Shown here in pieces: positions 1 to 9,365 of a stretch of 39,070 nucleotides of DNA. The notes under the pieces were generated by a model. That model ran no database searches. It was not told the origin of the DNA and was given only the letters and a program-made list of their open reading frames with translations. The first letter of the stretch is position 1; every line of letters begins with the position of its first letter. Source of the DNA: Streptomyces lonarensis (GTDB taxonomy: Bacteria > Actinomycetota > Actinomycetes > Streptomycetales > Streptomycetaceae); the NCBI RefSeq assembly GCF_012033735.1, contig NZ_JAAVJD010000024.1, positions 1 to 39,070 on the forward strand. Reading direction: 5' to 3'. The position numbers and the translations under genes are program-made.

Positions 1-1190
1 CCGTAGTAGGGGGCGGGCGGGGCCAGCCCGGGGCCGTCGGCCTCGGCCAGCAGCTCGGCGAGGGCCTGTCGGGCGCCGGCGCCCGGGGCCGCGGCGGACG
101 GGGCGGTGACGCCGCGGTCGGCGAGCCAGTGCGGGTCGGCCTCGGGGAGGTGGCCGGCGTCGAGTTCGTCCCAGGAGGTCAGGCAGTCGGAGCCGGTGAA
201 CCAGTGGTTGCCGAGCGGTTCGCGGACCCCGAGGTCGGTGAGGACGGCGGTGGGGACGCCTCGGCTCAGCGACTCCAGCGCGGCGGTCGAGCTGACGGTC
301 ACCAGCAGGTCGGTGGTGTCCAGCAGCTCCCCCATGTGCCCGTAGGCGAGGCGGACGTTGGCGGGGAGGCCGCCGCGGACGCGTGCGGCCAGGCGCTGGT
401 AGGGCGTCTCCTCGACGTGGGTGGTGTGCTCGCCGGGGGCGCTGCGCAGCTTGAGGACGACCTCGCGGCCCGGGTGGCGGCGGGCGTGGCCGATCGCGCG
501 GTCCAGCAGGTAGCGGCGGGCGGCGGGTCCGTCGGGGACGGAGGGCTGGACGGCGAAGACCACGCGGAACGGCCGGTCGCCGCGGGCGGCGGGCTCCGGG
601 TCGTGCGGTGTGCCGCCGAGGAACGGCAGCGGCCAGGTGGCGACCGACCGGGCGTCGGCGCCGACCCCGGTGAGCGTCTCGCGGAAGCGGCGGGCGTCCC
701 AGGGGGAGCCGGCGAGGAGCAGGTCGGCGCCGTGGCGCAGCAGCAGTCCCTCGGTGAGCTTCTCGTAGACGACGCCGCAGTAGCCGGTGACGAGGACCGG
801 GCGCCGGGTGGTGTCGGGCCAGCGGCGGGCGAGCCCCTGGAGGACGGCCTGCACGGTGTGGCCGACGCAGGCGAGGACGAGCACGTCGTACGGCGCGGCG
901 CGGTCGCCGCCGGCCGGGGCGGCCGGGGTGTGCACTGCCGGGGTGTGCGGGGCGGGCGGAACGGCGACCTCGTCGAGGAAGCCGGTGAGGGTGGTCTCGC
1001 GGGCGTCGTCGGCGGCGACCCCGGTGTCGGCGAGCTGCCGCGCGGTGGGAGTGGCGCGACCGCGGAGCAGCCGGGCGCCGACCTCCGCGCCGGGGGTGAG
1101 GGCGCGGGCGGTCAGCGCACCCCACTTCCAGCGGGTGTCGGAGTCGGCGAGCACTACTGCTCGCACCGGTGAATTCGGTGTCGCGGGCAC
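1..1190 (-). CDS. Putative wall-polymer glycosyltransferase (DUF6716-like), 3' end outside window
   Basis: The reading frame is open from a GTG at 1190 to the left edge, about 396 codons with no stop. The N-terminus reads VRAVVLADSDTRWKWGALTA, which I recognise as the opening of the Streptomyces DUF6716 putative glycosyltransferases. A later part (VLVTGYCGVVYEKLTEGLLL; TDLLVTVSSTAALES) looks like the nucleotide-sugar-binding half of a GT-B fold, as in capsule and CDP-glycerol transferases. No signal peptide or membrane segment is visible, so it is probably cytoplasmic. From memory, homologues lie in the sialic-acid-like (neuA/neuB type) wall polymer cluster of S. coelicolor, so a role in a teichulosonic acid-type glycopolymer is inferred. 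No strong ribosome site precedes the GTG; a second GTG at codon 9 is an alternative start. Confidence 0.62.
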   Translation of the reverse strand, partial: MPATPNSPVRAVVLADSDTRWKWGALTARALTPGAEVGARLLRGRATPTARQLADTGVAADDARETTLTGFLDEVAVPPAPHTPAVHTPAAPAGGDRAAPYDVLVLACVGHTVQAVLQGLARRWPDTTRRPVLVTGYCGVVYEKLTEGLLLRHGADLLLAGSPWDARRFRETLTGVGADARSVATWPLPFLGGTPHDPEPAARGDRPFRVVFAVQPSVPDGPAARRYLLDRAIGHARRHPGREVVLKLRSAPGEHTTHVEETPYQRLAARVRGGLPANVRLAYGHMGELLDTTDLLVTVSSTAALESLSRGVPTAVLTDLGVREPLGNHWFTGSDCLTSWDELDAGHLPEADPHWLADRGVTAPSAAAPGAGARQALAELLAEADGPGLAPPAPYY

Positions 1191-1315
1191 AACTCGGAAG
1201 CTAGGCAGCCATTCGGCCTCTCGGACCAACGCGCCCGCAATGGAACATGAACAGCGGGTGGCCCGATTCCCAACTGGCCCAAGGAGAAAACCAATTAACC
1301 CGCGAAGGGTTCCCC

Positions 1316-1369
1316 GTTCACCTGCGGATCACTTTTCCGGCCGCCTCTCGGGCATTCCGTTCACCCGGA
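1316..1369 (+). promoter_or_regulatory. Possible PHO box (PhoP direct repeats)
   Basis: Two adjacent 11-nt units, GTTCACCTGCG (1316-1326) and GATCACTTTTC (1327-1337), resemble the Streptomyces PhoP direct repeat unit (GTTCACC plus four bases). A third unit, GTTCACCCGGA, lies at 1359-1369, close to the same 11-nt phase. They sit 127-180 bases upstream of the leftward glycosyltransferase start. Phosphate-starvation control of a phosphate-free wall polymer would make sense, but the second repeat is degenerate. Confidence 0.4.
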
Positions 1370-1449
1370 ACGCCCGTCCGCTTCGCGGGGATGCCGGGTC
1401 CCGGCAACCGGGTGGGCCGCGCCGCCGGCACGCGGCCGGCGGACGCGAC

Positions 1450-1483
1450 GGCCCGCCGCCCCTCGCGGGAGGGGCGGCGGGCC
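1450..1483 (-). terminator. Hairpin terminator after the mutase gene
   Basis: A perfect 15-bp stem (1450-1464 with 1469-1483) closes a GCGG loop. It begins 29 bases past the stop codon of the leftward mutase gene. There is no T-run, as is usual for Streptomyces terminators. Confidence 0.75.
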
Positions 1484-1511
1484 GGGTGGTGCGCGGCGGT
1501 GGCCGGTGCGG

Positions 1512-3095
<1,584 letters not shown>

Positions 3096-3167
3096 GCTCT
3101 GTCGTTGCCTTCCGCTCGGAATGCCGTGGTGCCGGGGCCTGCTCGGGAGAGGTGCCCCACGCCGGGA

Positions 3168-3213
3168 CGTGTCGTTACGGATGGTCGCGGCCCCGAGGGA
3201 TACGAACGACACG
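3168..3213. repeat. 9-bp inverted repeat upstream of the mutase gene
   Basis: CGTGTCGTT (3168-3176) and AACGACACG (3205-3213) are perfect inverse complements 28 bases apart, 73-118 bases upstream of the mutase ATG. They could form a leader stem-loop or a pair of operator half-sites. Confidence 0.5.
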
Positions 3214-3341
3214 CCCTAGGACTGTAGCGAGCGGTGGGCGGGTGCGGGAGGTACGCAGGGTCCCCAACCGGGGGAGGCCGCCGCGGAGCGGGCACGCGGC
3301 TGCGGGCGGTGACGGCGGGCGCCGGTCACGGCCGGTGAGGT

Positions 3342-3378
3342 GCGCGGGCGGAGCGAGGGGGATACGCCCCGCCCGCGC
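3342..3378 (-). terminator. Candidate terminator after the sigma factor gene
   Basis: GCGCGGGCGG (3342-3351) pairs with CCGCCCGCGC (3369-3378) around a 17-base loop, about 90 bases past the stop codon of the leftward sigma factor gene. Confidence 0.4.
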
Positions 3379-3469
3379 CGGCCCCTGGGGTACGGGGGGA
3401 ACCACGGGGGCCACAGCGGACCGATGACCAGTCGGTCCACTAGGTACAGCGTCCCAGACCGCCGCCGCG

Positions 3470-4456
3470 TTACGAAGGGCAGGTCGTGTTTTCCGGCCGG
3501 GATTCGCCGGTCGGGCCGTGCGACGGCTCCGTGCGCGCCGCGTGACCGCGCGTACCGCTCTCCGCTGCCGGAGGGCGGCGCTGTTCCGGCAGGGGCGGGT
3601 GGGGCGGGCGCGCGGGGTGGGACGGCGGTGCGTGCCCGGGGTGGTCCGTGGGGTGCGGCGCGTACGCCGGTGCGGTCCGGTAGCCGGCCGGTACCGGCCC
3701 GATCAGGTGCTCCACGGGGCTCGCGCGGGGCGCGCGCCGTCGTTGCTCGGCCACTGCCACCGGCTCATGGGAGCGCTCCCCGTGGGGGTGGGAGCGCTCC
3801 CCCGGCGCACGGTTGCGCTCCCCGGTCGGCTGGATGTACTCGGCCACGCGTCGTACCGGGGCGGCCACCGCGCCCGCCGCGACGGGCCCGGCGCCCGGGA
3901 CGGGGTGCCGGGCGTCGAGGAGCTCCGCCAGGCGGCGCAGCCCCCGGTGGGCGGCGGTCCGGACCGCGCCCGGCCGCCGGCCGAGCACACCGGCGGCACG
4001 CGCGGTGTCGAGCCCCAGCACGGTGCGCAGCACCACCGCCTCCGCCTGCTCACGCGGCAGCCGCCCGACCAGCGCGAAGGTGTCGGTGGTGCCCAGCGCG
4101 GCGATCGCCTCCTCGGCGGTGTCGGCGCGCGAGGGCATCTCCCCCAGGGCGGTCTCGTCGAGCGGGTCGGCCGGGCGCCGCGCCCGGGAGCGGAGGTGGT
4201 CCAGCGCCCGGTTGCGCGCGATCCGGGTGGTCCAGCCGCGGAAACGGTCGGCGTCGCCGTCGAACCGGTGGAGGTCCCGCGCGATGTGCAGCCAGGTCTC
4301 GGCGGCGACGTCCTCCGCGTCGGGATCGGCGACGATGGTGCGCACGTAACCCAGCAGCCGCGGGTGCAGCGCCCGGAAGAGCGTGCGGAAGGCCGCGTCG
4401 TCCCCGGTGCGGGCCGCGCACAGCGCGGCCGTCAGCTCTTCGTCTTCCCCCAGCAC
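3470..4456 (-). CDS. ECF RNA polymerase sigma factor with long Pro/Arg/His-rich tail
   Basis: A 328-aa sigma-70 family protein of the extracytoplasmic-function class. Region 2 spans about residues 30-94 (ADPDAEDVAAETWLHIARDL, then FRGWTTRIARNRALDHLRSR), and region 4 about 132-180 (LPREQAEAVVLRTVLGLDTA, then RRPGAVRTAAHRGLRRL). These recruit core polymerase and recognise the -10 and -35 elements. The remaining about 145 residues are low-complexity and rich in Pro, Arg, His and Gly, and include three short GER[SN][HR] repeats near residues 210-230. Typical ECF factors end soon after region 4, so the tail is extra. GTG at 4456 is chosen because GAGGAGG precedes it by 10 bases. No anti-sigma gene adjoins. 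The gene stands alone between its own terminator and promoter region. Confidence 0.85.
   Translation of the reverse strand: MLGEDEELTAALCAARTGDDAAFRTLFRALHPRLLGYVRTIVADPDAEDVAAETWLHIARDLHRFDGDADRFRGWTTRIARNRALDHLRSRARRPADPLDETALGEMPSRADTAEEAIAALGTTDTFALVGRLPREQAEAVVLRTVLGLDTARAAGVLGRRPGAVRTAAHRGLRRLAELLDARHPVPGAGPVAAGAVAAPVRRVAEYIQPTGERNRAPGERSHPHGERSHEPVAVAEQRRRAPRASPVEHLIGPVPAGYRTAPAYAPHPTDHPGHAPPSHPARPPHPPLPEQRRPPAAESGTRGHAARTEPSHGPTGESRPENTTCPS
3768..3802. promoter_or_regulatory. Two CebR-box-like palindromes inside the sigma factor gene
   Basis: TGGGAGCGCTCCCC occurs at 3768-3781 and again at 3789-3802. Each matches 13 of 14 positions of the LacI-family CebR operator TGGGAGCGCTCCCA known from Streptomyces. 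Their centres are 21 bp apart, about two helical turns. They also encode the GERSH amino-acid repeats, so they may only be a coding repeat. Confidence 0.35.
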
Positions 4457-4808
4457 GTCCCCGCCCCTCCTCGCACGTCCCCGGCCCCGGCCGGTCACTG
4501 TGCGTCTCCCGGGAACGAACGCTACGCGAGCCGGGCGAACCCGTCCATCCCGGTCGGCGGGCCCGGCATCGCCCGGCAACTCGGCCCTCGGCGAACGCGG
4601 TTGCCCGAAACAGGGGCGTCCGGTGAGGCGGTAACGGATTCCGGGGGCGGGACGCTGTACTCGGTGGGGGCGGGCGCCGCGGGGCCCGTCACCGAGCGGC
4701 GGCCGGGGTCTCTCCTGTGGGGGGTGGCGGCCCCGGCTGCCTGCCTGCCGCCGCGCCCGCCGGGGCGCCGGCCCGGGAGCACAGCGCCGCCCGCCGCACC
4801 GCCTCGGC
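4457..4808. other. Non-coding region between sigma factor and hexosaminidase genes
   Basis: No gene is supported. It should hold the leftward promoter of the sigma factor gene and the end of the hexosaminidase transcript. Only a weak hairpin is seen (GCGCCC 4753-4758 with GGGCGC 4763-4768). Confidence 0.45.
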
Positions 4809-6407
4809 TCAGGTCCGGACGCCGGCCTCCAGCCGGTCGGCCAGGGCGGTGAACTCCTCCCAGCTCAGCTCCGGCTCGTCCGGGTTCCACAGCTTCTGCG
4901 AGGTCGCGTGGAGCGGCAGCCGGATGCCGTCGGCCACCTCCTCGACGCTCTGCCGGTCGGCGAGGTCGCACCAGACGGCGAACCGGCCGCCCAGGATGTT
5001 CTCCGGGCCGCCGAGCGCGGGGTCGACCGGCTCGCTCCCGCGCAGCACCTCCGGGGTCCACTCCTCGTAGATGCGCTCGCCCGTCGGGTAGACGAAGCCC
5101 ACCGGCTCGCCCAGGACGTAGTAGAGGTACTCGCTGCTCATGTTGATCAGCTGCCAGCCGCCCTCCAGGTACTCCTCCGGTGGACGGGCGCCGATCTCGC
5201 GGCCGGTCCAGTAGGTGACCTCCCGCTCGGCGTCGGGCTGGATCGCCCCGCCGGCGTGCATGCCGTCGTTCCAGACCTGCGGCAGCCGCTCCAGGTCGCG
5301 GGCGGTGTCCGCCCGGTCGTTCAACCAGCGGGTGGCGAGGTCCTGGACGGTCCCCTCGGAGCCGAACTCCTCACGCGCCGCGGCCGCCAGCCCGGGGAAG
5401 GACGCCTGCGGGTCGCGGTAGTAGAGCGCGCCGTACTCGTCACCGCCCAGGTGCCAGTAGGGGCCGGGGAACAGCTGCGCGAACTCGCGCGTCAGGCCGT
5501 CGATCAGCTCGCCCGCCCGCTCCTGCGAGATGTCGATCGCGCCCCGGACCGGCTCGCCGTCCCGGTCGAGCAGCCGCAGGTCGGGATAGGCGTTGAGCAC
5601 CGCGCCGAGGTGGCCGGGCGAGTCGATCTCGGGGATCACGGTGATGTGCAGCGACTCCGCCAGCGCCAGGATGCGCCGCACCTCGTCCTTGGTCAGGTGC
5701 TCCTCGGAGACGACCTCGGGGTACTCCTCGCTCTCGATGCGGAACCCCTGGTCGTCGCTGAAGTGCAGCTGCAGCTGGTTGAACTTGAGGTCGCCCATCT
5801 GCCGCAGCCGGTCCTCGATCCACTCCGCCGGGAAGTGCTTGCGGGCGATGTCCAGCATGAAGCCGCGCTGCGGCCGGTCCGGCACGTCCCGGACCTCGCC
5901 CTCGGCGACACCGCCCAGCTCCTGCACCGACTGCACCAGGGTGCGGGTGCCGTAGAAGACCCCGGCGTCGTGCGAGCCGGTGATGGTGAGGACGCCGTCG
6001 CGGCTGGTGAGGGTGTACTCCTCGCGGTCCAGCGCCGAGTCCGGGTCCACCCGCAGCAGCACGTCGCCCAGCAGCGCCTCGTCCCCCTCCACCACGGGGA
6101 CGGACAGCTCGTCCGCGAGCCGCTCGGCCTCGTCGTCCAGCACGCCGTCGAGCACCGCGACGACCCGGGTGTCCGGGGTGACCGCCCAGCCGCTGCCGTC
6201 CGCGGGCTCCCAGGATCGGACCGCCGGGATCGCCCGGGGCGCCTCCTGCGGCCCGGAGGGCTGCACCCGCGGTTCCTCCGGGGTCGGCGGCGGGGACGCC
6301 ACCGGCTCCCCGTTCTCCGCGGAGGGGTCGGGACCGAACACGACCACGCCGAGCGCGACGAGCACCACCATGGCGGCCACGACGCCACCGATCACTACAC
6401 GAGCCAT
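4809..6407 (-). CDS. Membrane-anchored GH20 beta-N-acetylhexosaminidase
   Basis: The 532-aa protein releases terminal N-acetylglucosamine (or galactosamine) from chitin- or wall-derived oligosaccharides by substrate-assisted catalysis. Order of parts: an N-terminal membrane anchor or uncleaved signal (residues 3-24), a Pro/Glu-rich linker (30-65), a GH20b-like domain (about 75-177), and the GH20 barrel starting at RPQRGFMLDIARKHF (178-192). The catalytic Asp-Glu pair is seen at HLGGDEY (Asp323, Glu324). Other family segments are QLQLHFSDDQGFR and IPEIDSPGH. The length fits the family. The ATG at 6407 lacks a clear ribosome site, but the anchor begins directly after it. Active on the outer face of the membrane. 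It stands alone and is divergent from sdhC. I see no good DasR (dre) site upstream. Confidence 0.9.
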   Translation of the reverse strand: MARVVIGGVVAAMVVLVALGVVVFGPDPSAENGEPVASPPPTPEEPRVQPSGPQEAPRAIPAVRSWEPADGSGWAVTPDTRVVAVLDGVLDDEAERLADELSVPVVEGDEALLGDVLLRVDPDSALDREEYTLTSRDGVLTITGSHDAGVFYGTRTLVQSVQELGGVAEGEVRDVPDRPQRGFMLDIARKHFPAEWIEDRLRQMGDLKFNQLQLHFSDDQGFRIESEEYPEVVSEEHLTKDEVRRILALAESLHITVIPEIDSPGHLGAVLNAYPDLRLLDRDGEPVRGAIDISQERAGELIDGLTREFAQLFPGPYWHLGGDEYGALYYRDPQASFPGLAAAAREEFGSEGTVQDLATRWLNDRADTARDLERLPQVWNDGMHAGGAIQPDAEREVTYWTGREIGARPPEEYLEGGWQLINMSSEYLYYVLGEPVGFVYPTGERIYEEWTPEVLRGSEPVDPALGGPENILGGRFAVWCDLADRQSVEEVADGIRLPLHATSQKLWNPDEPELSWEEFTALADRLEAGVRT

Positions 6408-6716
6408 GGGTCGACCGTAGCGACCCCGGCCGACAAGTGATCACCGGAAGGGGTCCGTCCGGCGCAGCGCCGCGCCCGGGAGCGCGGCCGGCCGGCACCC
6501 CGCCGAAGGGCCCGGCGGCCCCGCCGGACGCGCCGCCCGGGCCTCACCCATCCGTGCCTGATTGCTCACACCTGAGCCCCCGGGTCCGAGAGGCCCGGAA
6601 GCCGTCGATACGATATCGCCCGGCCGGTGGACCGTACCCGGCTCGGGACCGGCGGCCTCCGCGAGGCGGTGACACCGGCACCCGCTCCCGACATTCGGCT
6701 CCCGGAGGGTATTTCC
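6408..6716. other. Divergent promoter region of hexosaminidase and sdh operon
   Basis: No gene is seen. The region must drive the hexosaminidase leftwards and sdhCDAB rightwards. TACGAT at 6609-6614 is a possible -10 for sdh, but no matching -35 is found at the normal distance. Confidence 0.45.
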
Positions 6717-7097
6717 GTGCCGGCAGGAACGCTGTACCGCGGCCGGGAAGGCATGTGGTCATGGGTGGCTCATCGAGTCACCGGTGTCCTCGTTTTCTTC
6801 TTCCTGTTCGTCCATGTACTCGACACCGCGCTCGTCCGCGTCTCACCCGAGGCGTACGACGACACTGTCGCGGTCTACAAGACCCCGCTCGTGGCCTTCA
6901 TGGAGTACGGCCTCGTCGCGGCCGTCCTCTTCCACGCGCTCAACGGCCTGCGTGTCATCGCGGTCGACTTCTGGAGCAAGGGCGCTCGCTACCAGAAGCA
7001 GCTGCTGTGGAGCGTCATGGGGCTGTGGGGCCTGCTGATGGCCGGTGCCGCGTACCCGGTTCTGTCGCACGCCTTCCGTGAGCTGTTCGGGAGCTGA
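6717..7097 (+). CDS. sdhC: Succinate dehydrogenase cytochrome b556 subunit
   Basis: A 126-aa membrane anchor of complex II, which passes electrons from succinate to quinone. Three hydrophobic helices are visible (FFFLFVHVLDTALV region, FMEYGLVAAVLFHALNGLRV, WSVMGLWGLLMAGAAY). The conserved SWVAHRVTGV motif near the N-terminus and the His in FHALNGLR are typical of quinone and haem contacts. GTG at 6717 is chosen over upstream starts because GGAGGG lies 8 bases before it and homologues begin with PAGTLYRGREG. First gene of sdhCDAB, followed by sdhD after 5 bases. Confidence 0.92.
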   Translation: MPAGTLYRGREGMWSWVAHRVTGVLVFFFLFVHVLDTALVRVSPEAYDDTVAVYKTPLVAFMEYGLVAAVLFHALNGLRVIAVDFWSKGARYQKQLLWSVMGLWGLLMAGAAYPVLSHAFRELFGS

Positions 7098-7102
7098 TCG
7101 AG

Positions 7103-7588
7103 ATGACCACCGAAAACACCACCACCGCCGCCTCGGGCACCACCGCGGTCGAGGGCGAGCGCTACTCGCCCGAGAACCCCGCGCCGGTGATCGAGCCGCC
7201 CCGCGCGCGCACCACGCGGACCCCGCGGTCCACCCGCACCAACTTCGAGCTGTACGGCTGGCTGTTCATGCGGCTGTCCGGCATCCTCCTCGTCTTCCTG
7301 GTCATCGGTCACCTGCTGATCCAGCTCGTGCTGGACGGCGGCGTCTCCAAGGTCAGCTTCGCGTTCGTCGCGGGTCGCTGGGCCTCGCCGTTCTGGATGG
7401 CGTGGGACCTGATCATGCTCTGGCTGGCCATGCTGCACGGCGCCAACGGCATGCGGACGATCATCAACGACTACGCGCAGCGCGACAACACCCGCTTCTG
7501 GCTGAAGGTGCTGCTGTACACGGCGACGACCTTCACCATCCTGCTGGGCACGCTGGTGATCTTCACCTTCGACCCGAACATCCGCTGA
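7103..7588 (+). CDS. sdhD: Succinate dehydrogenase membrane anchor subunit
   Basis: A 161-aa integral membrane protein forming the second anchor of complex II. The first about 50 residues are hydrophilic and Thr/Pro-rich, then three helices follow (LFMRLSGILLVFLVIGHLLI; FWMAWDLIMLWLAMLHGANG; VLLYTATTFTILLGTLVIFT). The His in IGHLLIQL and MLHGANGMR are likely haem or quinone ligands by family knowledge. It begins 5 bases after sdhC and ends 22 bases before sdhA, so it is co-transcribed. Confidence 0.9.
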   Translation: MTTENTTTAASGTTAVEGERYSPENPAPVIEPPRARTTRTPRSTRTNFELYGWLFMRLSGILLVFLVIGHLLIQLVLDGGVSKVSFAFVAGRWASPFWMAWDLIMLWLAMLHGANGMRTIINDYAQRDNTRFWLKVLLYTATTFTILLGTLVIFTFDPNIR

Positions 7589-7610
7589 CGCACCGGGGCT
7601 GACGAGACAG

Positions 7611-9365
7611 ATGCAGATCCACAAGTACGACACCGTCATCGTCGGTGCGGGCGGCGCCGGTATGCGTGCCGCCATCGAGGCCACCAAGCGCAGCCGCACC
7701 GCCGTACTGACGAAGCTCTACCCCACCCGGTCCCACACCGGCGCGGCACAGGGCGGCATGGCCGCCGCCCTGGCCAACGTCGAGGAGGACAACTGGGAGT
7801 GGCACACCTTCGACACCGTCAAGGGCGGCGACTTCCTGGTCGACCAGGACGCCGCGGAGATCCTGGCCAAGGAGGCCATCGACTCCGTCCTCGACCTGGA
7901 GAAGATGGGCCTGCCGTTCAACCGGACCCCGGACGGCACCATCGACCAGCGCCGGTTCGGCGGCCACACCCGCAACCACGGTGAGGCGCCCGTGCGCCGC
8001 TCCTGCTACGCGGCGGACCGCACCGGCCACATGATCCTCCAGACGCTGTACCAGGTCTGCGTGAAGGAGGGCGTGGAGTTCTACAACGAGTTCTACGTCC
8101 TGGACGTCCTCCTCAACGAGGTGGACGGCGTCCGCAAGGCCGCCGGCGTCGTCGCGCTGGAGCTGGCCACCGGCGAACTGCACGTCTTCCAGGCGAAGTC
8201 GATCGTCTTCGCCTCGGGCGGCAACGGCAAGTTCTACAAGGTGTCCTCCAACGCCCACACCCTCACCGGCGACCTGCAGGCCGCCGCGTTCCGCCGGGGC
8301 ATCCCGCTGGAGGACATGGAGTTCTTCCAGTTCCACCCGACCGGCATCTGGAAGATGGGCATCCTCCTCACCGAGGGCGCCCGCGGTGAGGGCGGCATCC
8401 TCCGCAACAAGGACGGCGAGCGCTTCATGGAGCGCTACGCCCCCACGATCAAGGACCTCGCGCCGCGGGACATGGTCTCGCGCTCGATCTACACCGAGAT
8501 CCGCGAGGGCCGGGGCTGCGGTCCGGACGCCGACCACGTCTACCTGGACCTCACCCACCTGCCGCCGGAGCAGCTGGACGCGAAGCTGCCGGACATCACC
8601 GAGTTCGCCCGCACCTACCTGGGCATCGAGCCGTACACGGACCCGATCCCGATCCAGCCGACCGCGCACTACGCGATGGGCGGCCTGCCGACCAACGTGC
8701 GCGGCGAGGTGCTGGCCAACAACACCGACGTGATCCCCGGCCTGTACGCCGCCGGCGAGGTCGCCTGCGTGTCGGTCCACGGCGCCAACCGCCTGGGCAC
8801 CAACTCGCTGCTCGACATCAACGTCTTCGGCCGGCGTGCGGGCATCGCCGCCGCCGAGTACGCGGCGACCGCCGACTACGTGGACCTGCCGGAGGACCCG
8901 CAGTCCTTCGTCGCCGGCCAGGTCGAGATGCTGCGCGACGCCACGGGCTCCGAGCGGGTCGTGGAGATCCGCAACGAGCTGCAGGAGACCATGGACAAGA
9001 ACGCCATGGTCTTCCGCACCGAGGAGACGCTGCGGGAGGCCCGCGACACCATCGCGGCGCTGCGCAAGCGCTACAAGGACATCTCGGTCCAGGACAAGGG
9101 CAAGCGGTTCAACACCGACCTGCTGGAGGCCATCGAGCTGGGCAACCTGCTCGACCTGGCCGAGGTGCTGGTCGTCTCCGCCCTGGCCCGGAAGGAGTCC
9201 CGCGGCGGTCACTACCGCGAGGACTACCCGGACCGCGACGACGTCAACTTCATGCGCCACACCATGGCGTACCGCGAGGTCGACACCGAGGGCACCGACT
9301 CGATCCGGCTGGACTACAAGCCGGTCGTCCAGACCCGCTACCAGCCGATGGAGCGTAAGTACTGA
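7611..9365 (+). CDS. sdhA: Succinate dehydrogenase flavoprotein subunit
   Basis: This 584-aa subunit oxidises succinate to fumarate in the TCA cycle on the cytoplasmic side of the membrane. The FAD-binding GAGGAGMRAA lies at residues 12-21. His42 in SHTGAAQGG is the residue that carries covalent FAD in this family. FGGHTRNHGEAPVRRSCYAA and the C-terminal GANRLGTNSLLD segment contain the substrate-binding His and Arg residues. The length is typical. The ribosome site is weak (GACGAGACAG), but the position after sdhD and the conserved start settle it. The stop codon overlaps the sdhB start (TGATG), which suggests translational coupling. Confidence 0.96.
   Translation: MQIHKYDTVIVGAGGAGMRAAIEATKRSRTAVLTKLYPTRSHTGAAQGGMAAALANVEEDNWEWHTFDTVKGGDFLVDQDAAEILAKEAIDSVLDLEKMGLPFNRTPDGTIDQRRFGGHTRNHGEAPVRRSCYAADRTGHMILQTLYQVCVKEGVEFYNEFYVLDVLLNEVDGVRKAAGVVALELATGELHVFQAKSIVFASGGNGKFYKVSSNAHTLTGDLQAAAFRRGIPLEDMEFFQFHPTGIWKMGILLTEGARGEGGILRNKDGERFMERYAPTIKDLAPRDMVSRSIYTEIREGRGCGPDADHVYLDLTHLPPEQLDAKLPDITEFARTYLGIEPYTDPIPIQPTAHYAMGGLPTNVRGEVLANNTDVIPGLYAAGEVACVSVHGANRLGTNSLLDINVFGRRAGIAAAEYAATADYVDLPEDPQSFVAGQVEMLRDATGSERVVEIRNELQETMDKNAMVFRTEETLREARDTIAALRKRYKDISVQDKGKRFNTDLLEAIELGNLLDLAEVLVVSALARKESRGGHYREDYPDRDDVNFMRHTMAYREVDTEGTDSIRLDYKPVVQTRYQPMERKY

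Larger units (their letters stand above)
1191..1511. other. Non-coding region with promoter of the glycosyltransferase and MCM terminator
   Basis: No gene is seen here. The part at 1200-1340 is less G+C-rich than its surroundings (for example the AT-rich stretch near 1281-1300) and should contain the leftward promoter of the glycosyltransferase gene. It holds PHO-box-like repeats and, next to the mutase gene, a strong hairpin; both are listed separately. Confidence 0.6.
3096..3469. other. Non-coding region between mutase and sigma factor genes
   Basis: No convincing gene. It holds the leftward promoter and leader of the mutase gene, with a long dyad at 3168-3213, and a candidate terminator for the sigma factor gene at 3342-3378. 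I see no B12 box (GCCACTG) or other cobalamin-riboswitch signature in the leader. Confidence 0.55.

Noticed and set aside
129..1172. Long rightward open frame opposite the glycosyltransferase gene
   Set aside because: It is a G+C-rich antisense shadow with Val/Gly/Ala-repetitive composition, while the leftward frame shows family motifs.
3096..3260. Cobalamin riboswitch before the B12-dependent mutase gene
   Set aside because: No B12 box or riboswitch core is visible on the leftward strand; only a simple dyad is present.
6408..6560. DasR (dre) site controlling the hexosaminidase
   Set aside because: No sequence close to the TGGTCTAGACCA palindrome occurs in the upstream region.
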